Positions 1 to 6,944 of a stretch of 10,174 bases of DNA are shown in pieces. Source of the DNA: JBDTLH01 sp039934875 (GTDB taxonomy: Bacteria > Acidobacteriota > Terriglobia > Terriglobales > Acidobacteriaceae); the NCBI GenBank assembly GCA_039934875.1, contig JBDTLH010000129.1, forward strand, positions 1 to 10,174, given 5' to 3'. The position numbers and the translations under genes are program-made. Within the stretch, counting starts at the first letter, position 1; each line of letters opens with the position of its first letter. The notes beneath the pieces were generated by a model. It was not told the DNA's origin. It saw only the letters and a list, made by a program, of their open reading frames with translations, and made no database searches.

Positions 1-890
1 TCAGAGAGCAGAAAGTGGGTGCGGTATTTGATGATCGGGCCGGAGAGGGTGCCACTGCCCTGCGCGAGCTTGTCTCCGGTCTTGTACACGGAGAGGGGAT
101 TATTGGCTTCGATCTGCGTGGGGCGCCATAACCCGATGAAATCGCCGTGCAGAGCATTGGTGCCGGAGCGGGTGACGATATTAATGGCGCTACCGGCGGT
201 CCATCCAAATTCGGTGGATATGGGATTGCGGATGATCTCGAACTCCTGCACCGCGGAGAAGGGAATGGCGGTGAAGAGGGCCTGGCGCCCCCAGGTATCG
301 TTGCCGGTAACGTCGTCCACGGAGTAGGTGGTTTGCCGGCGGCCGGCGCCATCCACAACAATCAAGGTTTGGCCGAGGAAGAGGTCTCCGGTGCCGCGGG
401 CGGAGCGTACGGACGAATCGAGCAGCGCGGCGGTGCTGAGTTTGCGGCCCAGCACCGGTGTGTCGTTCAGCTCTTCGCTGCTGAATCGGTTGCTCAATTG
501 GGCAGAGGCCGCCTCAATGGTTTGCGCTGTGCCGGTGACGGTGATGGTAGTGTTCTCGCCGGATAGCGCGAGGCTGATACGCGTCTGCGCGATGTTGTCG
601 GCGCTCAAGTGTATGCCGCTTTGTGTGGCGGAGGCGAAACCGGTGGCGGTGGCGCTGACATCGTAGGTCCCGGTGAGGGGAAGGTTGGGAAAGACTGCTT
701 CTCCGGCGGCGTTGCTGGTGGCGCCGCGGGTGAGCCCGGTCTGCTGATTGGAGATTGTAATGGAGGCGTTTGGGAGCGCCGCTCCGGTCGGATCGGCGAC
801 ATAAATGTGGAGTTCGGAAGTCGCACGGGTTTGCGAAAAGCCGCAGAGCGTTGCCAGCAGCAGCAGGGCAAGCACAAGTAGAGATTTCAT
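1..890 (-). CDS. TonB-dependent receptor, Oar-like, N-terminal part (runs off left edge)
   Basis: This is the first 296 codons of an outer-membrane receptor of the type abundant in Acidobacteriota; the C-terminal beta-barrel lies outside the window. Residues 1-20 or so form a signal peptide (MKSLLVLALLLLATLCGFSQ). Residues 25-110 fit a carboxypeptidase-regulatory-like beta-sandwich (VADPTGAALPNASITI, then GTYDVSATATGF). Residues 120-250 fit a TonB plug: VDGAGRRQTTYSVDDV at 179-194, VQEFEIIRN at 214-222, and AGSAINIVTRSGTN at 232-245. The start ATG at 890-888 is chosen because the signal peptide begins there, although no convincing Shine-Dalgarno sequence precedes it. Such receptors are thought to import bulky substrates such as glycans, but the substrate cannot be told from this part. 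The frame is open to the edge, with no break. Confidence 0.9.
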   Translation of the reverse strand, partial: MKSLLVLALLLLATLCGFSQTRATSELHIYVADPTGAALPNASITISNQQTGLTRGATSNAAGEAVFPNLPLTGTYDVSATATGFASATQSGIHLSADNIAQTRISLALSGENTTITVTGTAQTIEAASAQLSNRFSSEELNDTPVLGRKLSTAALLDSSVRSARGTGDLFLGQTLIVVDGAGRRQTTYSVDDVTGNDTWGRQALFTAIPFSAVQEFEIIRNPISTEFGWTAGSAINIVTRSGTNALHGDFIGLWRPTQIEANNPLSVYKTGDKLAQGSGTLSGPIIKYRTHFLLS

Positions 891-990
891 GAAGAGGCGT
901 CTCGTGAATCGGAGAATGAAGTAGCCTCGCCATCATGACTCAAGAGAAAGCATTACTACCAGAACTCGTAGTTGCGGGATTGGAGGCCGT

Positions 991-1386
991 TTAGGCGTAG
1001 CCTCGATGCTCCATGGAGCGCAGTTCCTGTTCAGTTGGCCAGGAGATGGTCAGCAAAAAGGCGGAGGCTTCAATCGCGTTGACGTCGTGCTTGATGGAGC
1101 GTTCCAGGGTAAGCAGGCTACCTTGGGTGAGCGACAAGGTCTGCTGCTGTATTCGCATTTGCAATGCACCCTTGAGCACCTGCACGCAGATGCGACCGTC
1201 GGTGTGGTGCTCCTGCATTTTGGCTCCGGCGTCCATGGCGATCAAAACCATGCGCAGCTCTTTTGTCTTGATCAGGGTCTTCGAGGACAAGCCCGAAGGC
1301 CAGGGGCGGCGCTGCTCGAACCCATCCATCTCGGAAGTAAGATCAAACTGTTCTATGGCACTGATGCCGGTCGCGGTTTCAGTCAT
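991..1386 (-). CDS. Small cupin-domain protein with a reduced metal-binding motif
   Basis: The product is a 131-residue single-domain cupin with no signal peptide, so probably cytoplasmic. Motif 1 is recognisable from G54 through H60-H61 to the turn VLKG (70-73), and motif 2 around G89 to H100. The second motif-1 histidine of the usual HxH position is T62, and the usual glutamate position is I66, so only H60/H61 and H100 remain as obvious ligands. It may bind metal differently or not at all. A good Shine-Dalgarno sequence (AAGGAAG) sits about 8 bases before the ATG at 1386. It lies 151 bp downstream of the DUF488 gene on the same strand and could belong to the same transcript. Function is unknown; sensing or binding of a small molecule would be a guess. 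Confidence 0.8.
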   Translation of the reverse strand: MTETATGISAIEQFDLTSEMDGFEQRRPWPSGLSSKTLIKTKELRMVLIAMDAGAKMQEHHTDGRICVQVLKGALQMRIQQQTLSLTQGSLLTLERSIKHDVNAIEASAFLLTISWPTEQELRSMEHRGYA

Positions 1387-1537
1387 GGCAAAGCTTCCTT
1401 TCAGATATTCGGGAGCGGGTCGAAGGACTGGTTGTCCTCGTTCTGATCATCTTATGCTCGAATTGGTTTTCGGGCCGCCGCGTAGGCGCAACTGTATTTC
1501 CTGGGGAGCGGAACGCGGTCGATCCTTCCCACTGGTT

Positions 1538-1903
1538 TCATGGGGGAGTTACCATTTGCAGATGATGCTGCAGGAACTCCTCAAGGGCCACGGCGTTGTT
1601 GTGCTCAGTATCGTGCGAGCTGTAGATCAAGGTCACGGTCCCGTGGCGGGCGGCGTCGAGGATGGGCTGCCAGGAGGCGGGATTGTCCTTCAATTCAGCG
1701 AAGTAGCGGCGGCGGAACTCGTCCCACTTGGCGGGATCGTGGCTGAACCATTTTCGCAATTCAGTGCTCGGGGCCACCTCCTTGAGCCAGGCCTTGAACT
1801 TTAGCGAGGTCTTCTTGACGCCCCGGGGCCATAAGCGTTCTACCAGAAACCGGGTCCCGTCCGTGCGGCTCTCTCCATCGTAGGCGCGCTCTAGTTGAAT
1901 CAT
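1538..1903 (-). CDS. DUF488 family protein (YeaO-like)
   Basis: The product is a 121-residue protein of the DUF488/YeaO family, whose biochemical role is not established. Conserved blocks seen are VERLWPRG (21-28), SHDPAKWDEFRRRY (54-67) and SSHDTEHNNAVALEEFL (95-111), all typical of the family, and the length is normal. The start is set at 1903 rather than the in-frame ATG at 1918, because a strong GAGGAGG lies 6 bases upstream of the 1903 ATG and would be inside the coding region of the longer form. With this start, the upstream Rieske gene ends 11 bases earlier and its TGA overlaps the ribosome-binding site, indicating one operon with translational coupling. Confidence 0.9.
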   Translation of the reverse strand: MIQLERAYDGESRTDGTRFLVERLWPRGVKKTSLKFKAWLKEVAPSTELRKWFSHDPAKWDEFRRRYFAELKDNPASWQPILDAARHGTVTLIYSSHDTEHNNAVALEEFLQHHLQMVTPP

Positions 1904-1909
1904 GAGAAA

Positions 1910-1916
1910 CCTCCTC
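1910..1916 (-). promoter_or_regulatory. Shine-Dalgarno of the DUF488 gene, overlapping the upstream stop codon
   Basis: GAGGAGG on the minus strand, 6 bases before the ATG at 1903. The last two bases of the Rieske TGA (1917-1915) are shared with its upstream end. This decides the DUF488 start and supports coupled translation of the two genes. Confidence 0.85.
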
Positions 1917-2826
1917 AATCAGACCGGGGTAATTTTTCTGCGTCCGCAGGCGCCGGGTCCGCAGCGGCACAGGGCGGTTTGCGCACTTCTATTTGCCCGT
2001 TCCTTACGCGCACGGCGAGGCAGGGTTGCGGATGCACCGCCGGCCCGTCAACAACGTGGCCATCTGCAAGCGCGAATCGGGAGGCGTGCCAGGGGCAGAC
2101 GATGCTGTCGCCCTGCAGTTTGCCTTCAGAGAGCGGTCCGCCAAAATGGGAGCAAGTCTCCGCCAGCGCAAATATCCGCGTTCCCTGGCGGACCAACAAA
2201 ATGGGCACTTCGTCGTGCACTACGCGGGTGGGCTTGGACTGCGCCAACTCAGTCTCCGCCATGACCGCGGCAAAGTCATCGGGGAAAGACTGCCCGGCGG
2301 TGCGATCGACACCGACCCGCTGCTCATAAACCATCTTTCCACCAAGGTGCGCCGCCGTGGTCATCACGCCATAGCCGAGAACAGCAAGCACACGTCCCGC
2401 GGTGCGGGAGCGTCTTCTGCGCAAAATAAGCGACGTGGTGAACAGCGCAGTCGCGGTGATATTGAGCAGCCCGTGTATCAGGCCGGTATGCCGCGCGGGC
2501 GGATCAACATCGGACCAATCGACGATGCCGGTCATCGCGGCTCCGGCCGCTCCCACCAATCCAATGGCCAGCGATGTGTCCGCCGCAGTGGCCCACTCGC
2601 CTCTGTTTGCAGCCAGTTCCAAGCCGTCAAACACCAGTGCGACGGTCCAGGCGCCAATCGGAATATCAGTCAAGATTACGTGCAGCGGCTCCCCTATCCA
2701 GGTGCCGTTCAAGAAGTTTCTGATCTTTTGCGCTGCTGGGCTGCCGCCGCCGTATAAAGCTTTATCGACTTGCTTTTGCAGTTTCTCTTCGAATGGGGTC
2801 AGCATCGCGGTGTTTGAGGTTGGCAT
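1915..2826 (-). CDS. DUF2231-Rieske [2Fe-2S] membrane protein
   Basis: The product is a 303-residue fusion. Residues about 45-165 form a DUF2231-type membrane domain with four hydrophobic segments: near 48-70, 84-103, 114-136 and 146-162. Residues about 185-282 form a Rieske domain with the full cluster-binding pair C225-S-H227 and C244-P-W-H247, expected to hold a [2Fe-2S] cluster through two cysteines and two histidines. The spacing and the CSHFGGPL and CPWHASRF boxes resemble Rieske ferredoxin or dioxygenase-type domains more than cytochrome bc1 subunits. The tail is Pro/Ala rich. AGGAGG lies 4 bases before the ATG at 2826; Met8 is a possible alternative start. It heads the cluster with DUF488 and cupin genes and diverges from a cytochrome c gene, so a membrane electron-transfer role is a reasonable inference. 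Its redox partner and substrate are unknown. Confidence 0.92.
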   Translation of the reverse strand: MPTSNTAMLTPFEEKLQKQVDKALYGGGSPAAQKIRNFLNGTWIGEPLHVILTDIPIGAWTVALVFDGLELAANRGEWATAADTSLAIGLVGAAGAAMTGIVDWSDVDPPARHTGLIHGLLNITATALFTTSLILRRRRSRTAGRVLAVLGYGVMTTAAHLGGKMVYEQRVGVDRTAGQSFPDDFAAVMAETELAQSKPTRVVHDEVPILLVRQGTRIFALAETCSHFGGPLSEGKLQGDSIVCPWHASRFALADGHVVDGPAVHPQPCLAVRVRNGQIEVRKPPCAAADPAPADAEKLPRSD

Positions 2827-2861
2827 GGGCCCTCCTGTATTTCGATCAAGCCGACATATTG

Positions 2862-2878
2862 TGGCAGACTGCTTGTGA
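2862..2878 (+). promoter_or_regulatory. Weak sigma-54-like element upstream of cytochrome c gene
   Basis: TGGCAGACTGCTTGTGA resembles the -24/-12 consensus TGGCACG-N4-TTGCW. The GG of the -24 box is present with the correct 10-base gap, but the -12 dinucleotide is GT instead of GC. It lies about 125 bases before the cytochrome start. A match this incomplete can arise by chance; it is listed because a sigma-54 activator is encoded nearby. Confidence 0.2.
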
Positions 2879-2988
2879 TAGATTGCAAGCGGCGAGGGAG
2901 AGATGTCTATGGTCAGGCATTTTACGGATTACGCATCGCCCAAAATAGAATATCTATCAGTTCAAAGCAGCCTGTGATGGGAGAGGTT

Positions 2989-3483
2989 ATGAAGACATTT
3001 ATTCTAGGCGTCATTCTTACGCTGGTTGCGCTGGCGGCTGCCGCATACGTTGCCGCCCATTTCGGTTTCATCAATATGCGGGCGGACCAGAAGCCGTCTA
3101 GTTTCGAGACGACATTTGCCGCGGGCGCGATGGATGCTTCAGTGGGACGGCACGCGCCGGCGCTCACCAATCCGATTGCACCGACGGATGCCAATCTGCT
3201 GGCGGGAATGACGATATATCAGGAGAAGTGTGCGCAGTGCCATGGCGATCCGCAAATGCCGGACTCCACCTTAGCTGAGTACCCACCTGCGCCGCAGTTC
3301 TTAAGCGAACCCGCCGACATGCCGGAGAACCAGAACTTCTACATCATCCAACATGGAATCCGTTTGACGGCAATGCCGGGGTGGAAGGAAAGTTTGAGTG
3401 CCGATCAGATATGGAAGCTGGTCACGTTCCTAAGCCACATGGAAAAGCTGCCGCCCGCGGTGGAGCAGCAGTGGAAGAAATAA
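2989..3483 (+). CDS. Membrane-anchored monohaem cytochrome c
   Basis: The product is a 164-residue class I-like cytochrome c. Residues 3-28 are a single hydrophobic segment that is either an uncleaved anchor or a signal peptide, placing the haem domain outside the cytoplasmic membrane. The haem-binding motif is CAQCH (81-85), with His85 as proximal ligand. M129 in GIRLTAMPGW is the likely distal methionine, and the C-terminal helix IWKLVTFLSHME (141-152) is typical of the fold. The ATG at 2989 is preferred over the in-frame ATGs at 2977 and further upstream, because GGGAGAGG lies just before it and the hydrophobic segment then starts at once. It is divergent from the Rieske gene with about 160 bp between starts, so the two may be co-regulated and may share electrons. 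The electron donor and acceptor are not identifiable. Confidence 0.88.
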   Translation: MKTFILGVILTLVALAAAAYVAAHFGFINMRADQKPSSFETTFAAGAMDASVGRHAPALTNPIAPTDANLLAGMTIYQEKCAQCHGDPQMPDSTLAEYPPAPQFLSEPADMPENQNFYIIQHGIRLTAMPGWKESLSADQIWKLVTFLSHMEKLPPAVEQQWKK

Positions 3484-3535
3484 TTATGGAAATGGTCATG
3501 AAAGAAAATGGGTTATGGAAGAAATGGCTCGGAAA

Positions 3536-3570
3536 TGGAGCGCCCTAGCGCGACCGTTTCTTTCTTTGCG
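3536..3570. terminator. Possible weak terminator between convergent genes
   Basis: A short GCGC-CCTA-GCGC hairpin (3540-3551) is followed by a T-rich run (TTTCTTTCTTT) on the plus strand. It lies about 55 bases after the cytochrome c stop. The stem is only 4-5 bp and overlaps the end of the small convergent ORF, so termination here is doubtful. Confidence 0.2.
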
Positions 3571-3874
3571 TGTAGCCTGGCGGATTTGTGGGGGAATGGA
3601 CCTCATTCTTGTCCGCTTCAGTCCTGCCTCGATCCATCTTCTGCTCCCCTCCGCGAATGCTTTCGAGCAAGGTCCCATCGGTTTCGAGCAGGTCGCGGCG
3701 CACACTCTCGTTGGGTTGCGGAGAGCTCATGCTGAATTGGCGATCATGCCCTTCGCCGCCGGATGAAGACGAATAAGCTGCTCTGCAATGAGTCGCGGCC
3801 CAGATTCCAATCCCCGCTCCCGCTCCCGCGAGAGCGCCCCAAGTGAAGCCGCTCCAGAATCCACTTCTTGCCAT
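3545..3874 (-). CDS. Small hypothetical membrane protein with glycine zipper
   Basis: The predicted product has 109 residues. Residues 5-28 are one hydrophobic segment with small residues at regular spacing (GFWSGFTWGALAGAGAGIGIW), a glycine-zipper pattern seen in YtxH-like and other small membrane proteins. The remainder is hydrophilic, charged and probably disordered, ending in a basic tail (QRKKRSR). A G-rich stretch (GGGGGTGGGG) 6-7 bases before the ATG at 3874 could serve for ribosome binding. I recognise no family. The membrane segment is the main argument that it is real. If it is not a gene, 3484-4000 is a 517-bp stretch with no coding content that I can support. It is convergent with the cytochrome gene. 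Confidence 0.5.
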   Translation of the reverse strand: MARSGFWSGFTWGALAGAGAGIGIWAATHCRAAYSSSSGGEGHDRQFSMSSPQPNESVRRDLLETDGTLLESIRGGEQKMDRGRTEADKNEVHSPTNPPGYTQRKKRSR

Positions 3875-4000
3875 CGTGACCCCACCCCCTGCCTATGAAG
3901 TGTTGGAACGAAAGCAGCGGGAGATAGTTGCCCTTGGTGCGCGAACTAGGTAAGTTTCTGGATGCGCGACGTAACGCGGCTGTGATACCTTTGCTGCGCG

Positions 4001-5473
4001 ATGCAACCAGGCCCCTGCGACGGATTTAACCCTACAAATTACTCTTTATGGCCGCCGGCAGTTGAGGCGCAATCCACGCATGGGTCTTTGCGGTGCCGCC
4101 TGCCGCAAAGCGGGGATGCGATTTTCCTTCTCGACCGCCATGGCCATCTTCTTGAAGCGAACGCCGTCTTCTGCGCCATGCTGGGATATACCTGGAAGGC
4201 TGCCACGGCTCTCACAATCTTCGACATTGTGGAGGATGAACGGGAGATTGTGCAGGCGAGTCTTGGGCGCATTCTGGGCCAATCGCTGGTATTCGTGGGA
4301 GAGCGGAAGTTCCGCCACAGAAGTAAGGCCCCGTTGGATGTTGAGGTGGTTGCCGCCGCCGTCGAGCTAAAGGGCGAGTTGGCGATCAAAATGGTGGCCC
4401 GCGACATCGGGGCGCGAAAGCTCGCCGAAGCCGAACAGGATCGACTGCGGGAAGCAGTGACTCACGCCGCTTCGCAATGGCGGCATACCTTCGACGCCAT
4501 CGCCAGCCCTATTTTGGTCCTCGACGGGGAGCTTAGAATTCTGCGCCTGAATGCGGCAGCCAGAGACTACTTACAATCCGATTTTGGCACCCTTCTTCAT
4601 TCCCGCCTTCCGACGGTGCCGGCGCTGTGGCTCAATGCCGGGACCCTCGCCAGCGCCGCGCTGCTGCGGCAAGAGCCGCAAGAGTTGCGCGCTTGCGATT
4701 CCCAGGGGCGGCACATGCAGGTGATCGCCACTCCGCGCGATGGCAACCATGTGGTGCTGCTCATCCATGATGTGACTGATCTGCATGATCTGCAGGAGTC
4801 ACTGCGGCACAGTGAAATGATGTCCGCCATGGGAGCTCTGGTCGCGGGGGTGGCGCATGAGGTGCGCAATCCGCTGTTCAGCATCTCCGCCCTGGTTGAG
4901 ACGCTGGAGCTGAAGTTTGGATTTGGGCCGGAGCAGGCGACCTACATCGACCGATTGCGAGGGGAACTGGACCGCCTCAATCGGCTGATGAACGATCTGC
5001 TCACCTATGGCAGAGCAACCGCCCGGGAAAAATCGGCAGGCGATCTGGTCCCGCTGGTGCATACCGCGCTCGACTTGAATGGACAATTGTTGCGGCAGCG
5101 CCAGGTCGGGGTAAGTTTCAACTTCGCTGGAACGACAACAACTTACTGCGACGAGGGCCGCCTGGTGGACGCATTACGCAATCTGATCGAAAACGGGGCG
5201 CATCATTCACCGGCGGGAAGCGCGATTGAGATCGCGCTCTCGCAACAGGCGGGCATAATAGCGCTCAGCGTGCGGGACCACGGACCAGGTTTCTCGGGCG
5301 AGGCCCTGGAACGGGCTTTCGAGCCTTTTTACAGCCGCCGCAACGGCGGCACCGGTCTGGGCCTCTCAATCGTCGAACGCGTTGCTCTTGACCACGGTGG
5401 CAGCGTCAAGGCGGAAAACCATCCCGGCGGCGGCGGAATGGTGACGCTCACACTTCCCTGGCAAGCAGGATGA
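4001..5473 (+). CDS. PAS-PAS sensor histidine kinase, NtrB-like, cytoplasmic
   Basis: This 490-residue kinase lacks membrane segments and so senses something in the cytoplasm. It has a first PAS domain at about 35-140, a second at about 158-265, a short coiled coil (DLHDLQESLRHSE), a HisKA domain with H286 in HEVRNPL, and a HATPase domain. The ATP site is complete: N-box N394 and N398 (LRNLIENGA), G1 DHGPG (426-430), and G2 GGTGLGL (449-455). The HEVRNPL box and the NtrC-type partner point to the NtrB-like kinase class. No haem or flavin signature stands out in the PAS domains, so the signal is unknown. The ATG at 4001 has no clear Shine-Dalgarno; an in-frame TGA at 3983-3985 leaves no earlier ATG. 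The stop overlaps the start of the response regulator gene by four bases (ATGA). Confidence 0.93.
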   Translation: MQPGPCDGFNPTNYSLWPPAVEAQSTHGSLRCRLPQSGDAIFLLDRHGHLLEANAVFCAMLGYTWKAATALTIFDIVEDEREIVQASLGRILGQSLVFVGERKFRHRSKAPLDVEVVAAAVELKGELAIKMVARDIGARKLAEAEQDRLREAVTHAASQWRHTFDAIASPILVLDGELRILRLNAAARDYLQSDFGTLLHSRLPTVPALWLNAGTLASAALLRQEPQELRACDSQGRHMQVIATPRDGNHVVLLIHDVTDLHDLQESLRHSEMMSAMGALVAGVAHEVRNPLFSISALVETLELKFGFGPEQATYIDRLRGELDRLNRLMNDLLTYGRATAREKSAGDLVPLVHTALDLNGQLLRQRQVGVSFNFAGTTTTYCDEGRLVDALRNLIENGAHHSPAGSAIEIALSQQAGIIALSVRDHGPGFSGEALERAFEPFYSRRNGGTGLGLSIVERVALDHGGSVKAENHPGGGGMVTLTLPWQAG

Positions 5474-6906
5474 CAGCGCACCCGGGTCTGCAAAGACGAG
5501 TATTGATCGTCGATGATGAGCTCAATATCCGATTCGCGCTGGGGGAATACCTGCGCACCAGGAACCTGGCGATCTCGGAGGCGGAGACATGCCGCTCGGC
5601 TGAGGAGGTCTTTTGCGCTACCAAGCCGGACATCGTCATACTGGACAACTTTCTTCCCGACGGCACAGCCCTCGACTTGATGCCGCGCCTCAAGGCATGG
5701 GACACGTCCGTGCCGGTGATCATCCTCACCGGACATGCTTCGATCGATCTGGCGGTGCGGGCGATCAAAGAGGGCGCGGAACATTTTGTGACCAAACCGG
5801 TCGATCTGCACGCTCTGGTGGTGCTAATCGAGCGCCTGTTGGAGTTGCAGCGTAGCCGGCGGCGCGAAGTTGCGGCGCACAGCCATCCCCGCCGCCGGGA
5901 CCCCGATCCGTTTTTCGGCAATGCTCCCGCCATTCGGTTACTGCGGGGACAGGCGCAACGCGTGGCTGAGGCGGATAGCGCGGTCGTTCTGCAAGGAGAG
6001 ACCGGATCGGGCAAGGGGGTGCTGGCACGATGGCTGCACCAGCATAGCGCGCGCGCTGATGAGCCCTTTGTGGACCTTAATTGTGCGGGGCTTTCGCGCG
6101 ATTTCCTGGAAACTGAGTTGTTCGGCCACGAAAAGGGAGCATTCACCTCGGCGGTGGTGGCCAAGCAAGGGCTGCTCGAAGTGGCGCATCGGGGAACTCT
6201 CTTCCTGGATGAAATTGGCGACATCGATCCCCTGGTGCAGCCCAAAATCCTGAAGGCGCTCGAAGAGAAGCGCTTTCGCCGCATGGGCGAGGTCAAGGAC
6301 CGCACGGTGGATACGCGGCTGATCGCGGCCAGCCACCACGATCTGGGTGTTCTGGTACAGCAGGGCAGGTTCCGCAGCGATCTTTACTTCCGCATCAACA
6401 CCATACCGCTGCGAGTGCCGGCGCTGCGGGAGCGCGCCCAGGATATTCCTCTGCTGGCGCAGATGCTGCTCGCGGATATCTGCGCCGATTTGGGCAAGCC
6501 CGGAAAGACGCTTGCCGGCAACGCTCTTGACGAACTGCGCGGCTATCGCTGGCCGGGGAATGTCCGCGAACTGCGCAACGTGCTCGAACGCGCCATATTG
6601 CTGGGTAGTGAAGAGGTGATCGAGCGCTCTCATCTGCTCTTTGACCGTGAGAGCGACCGCGATGCGCCGGGTCCGGGCGACCTCACGCAACCGGGCGTCA
6701 GCGAGGGCGGCAGCCCAATCAGAGCGTCAGCTCGCTCCATGACCCTTCAAGAAATGGAGCGGTGGCACATCGAAACAATACTGAATTCGACGAATGGCAA
6801 AGTGGATGCCGCCGCCGCGCTGCTGGATATTCCGCGCAGCTCGCTGTATCAAAAGTTGAAGCGCTACCGCATCGAGTTCCACCGCTCGGTTTCCGTGGGG
6901 GAATAG
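5470..6906 (+). CDS. NtrC-family sigma-54-dependent response regulator with a GAFTSA loop
   Basis: This 478-residue activator has three domains. The receiver (about 10-125) carries acidic D15/D16, phospho-acceptor D59, T87 and K109. The AAA+ domain (about 147-380) has Walker A GETGSGKG (176-183), Walker B LFLDE (244-248), likely arginine fingers around R302/R308, and sensor II GNVREL (363-368). The C-terminal Fis-type helix-turn-helix is at about 428-466 (DAAAALLDIPRSSLYQKLKRY region). When phosphorylated, such proteins remodel sigma-54 RNA polymerase using ATP. The sigma-54 contact loop is GAFTSA (223-228) rather than the consensus GAFTGA. The gene starts inside the kinase stop codon, so the two are translationally coupled and form a cognate pair. 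Target promoters are not evident. Confidence 0.94.
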   Translation: MTAHPGLQRRVLIVDDELNIRFALGEYLRTRNLAISEAETCRSAEEVFCATKPDIVILDNFLPDGTALDLMPRLKAWDTSVPVIILTGHASIDLAVRAIKEGAEHFVTKPVDLHALVVLIERLLELQRSRRREVAAHSHPRRRDPDPFFGNAPAIRLLRGQAQRVAEADSAVVLQGETGSGKGVLARWLHQHSARADEPFVDLNCAGLSRDFLETELFGHEKGAFTSAVVAKQGLLEVAHRGTLFLDEIGDIDPLVQPKILKALEEKRFRRMGEVKDRTVDTRLIAASHHDLGVLVQQGRFRSDLYFRINTIPLRVPALRERAQDIPLLAQMLLADICADLGKPGKTLAGNALDELRGYRWPGNVRELRNVLERAILLGSEEVIERSHLLFDRESDRDAPGPGDLTQPGVSEGGSPIRASARSMTLQEMERWHIETILNSTNGKVDAAAALLDIPRSSLYQKLKRYRIEFHRSVSVGE

Positions 6907-6907
6907 C

Positions 6908-6937
6908 TTGAGTAGTACAACATTGTTGTACTACAAT
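6908..6937 (+). promoter_or_regulatory. Sigma-70-like promoter of the toxin-antitoxin operon
   Basis: TTGAGT (6908-6913) and TACAAT (6932-6937) are separated by 18 bases, a good -35/-10 pair. Transcription would begin about 6-8 bases after the -10 box, at roughly 6943-6945, which coincides with the antitoxin ATG at 6945. The message is therefore predicted to be leaderless or nearly so, in keeping with the absence of any Shine-Dalgarno sequence. Confidence 0.6.
6912..6934. promoter_or_regulatory. Perfect 23-bp palindromic operator of the toxin-antitoxin operon
   Basis: Two 11-base arms, GTAGTACAACA and TGTTGTACTAC, are exact reverse complements around the single base T6923. The site fills the spacer between the -35 and -10 boxes and touches both. 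Phd/YefM antitoxins bind palindromes in their own promoters to repress them, so this is very probably the autoregulatory operator. The same element could form a hairpin that stops transcription arriving from the response-regulator gene, but it lacks a T-tract. Confidence 0.8.
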
Positions 6938-6944
6938 GTGAATC

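Noticed and set aside
10..20. Lipoprotein signal in the TonB-dependent receptor (LATLCG)
   Set aside because: The residue before Cys16 is Leu, which does not fit a lipobox; an ordinary signal peptide is more likely. Positions here are residues of that protein.
919..945. Possible sigma-54 promoter (minus strand) before the TonB-dependent receptor
   Set aside because: ATGGCGAGGCTACTTCA has a good -24 half, but the -12 dinucleotide is TC rather than GC, so it is too weak to list as a feature.
1006..1804. Long plus-strand open frames opposite the cupin and DUF488 genes
   Set aside because: They are antisense to recognisable protein families, have no family features of their own and no supporting ribosome-binding sites.
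1993..2878. Plus-strand open frames opposite the Rieske gene
   Set aside because: The Rieske and DUF2231 motifs on the minus strand explain this stretch fully.
3904..3920. Possible sigma-54 promoter before the histidine kinase
   Set aside because: GG and GC have the right 10-base spacing (TTGGAACGAAAGCAGC), but the rest of both boxes deviates, notably CA for TT before the -12 GC.
5448..6690. Long minus-strand open frames (up to 285 residues) opposite the NtrC-type regulator gene
   Set aside because: The plus strand encodes a complete, motif-rich regulator. The antisense frames are compositional by-products of high third-position GC.
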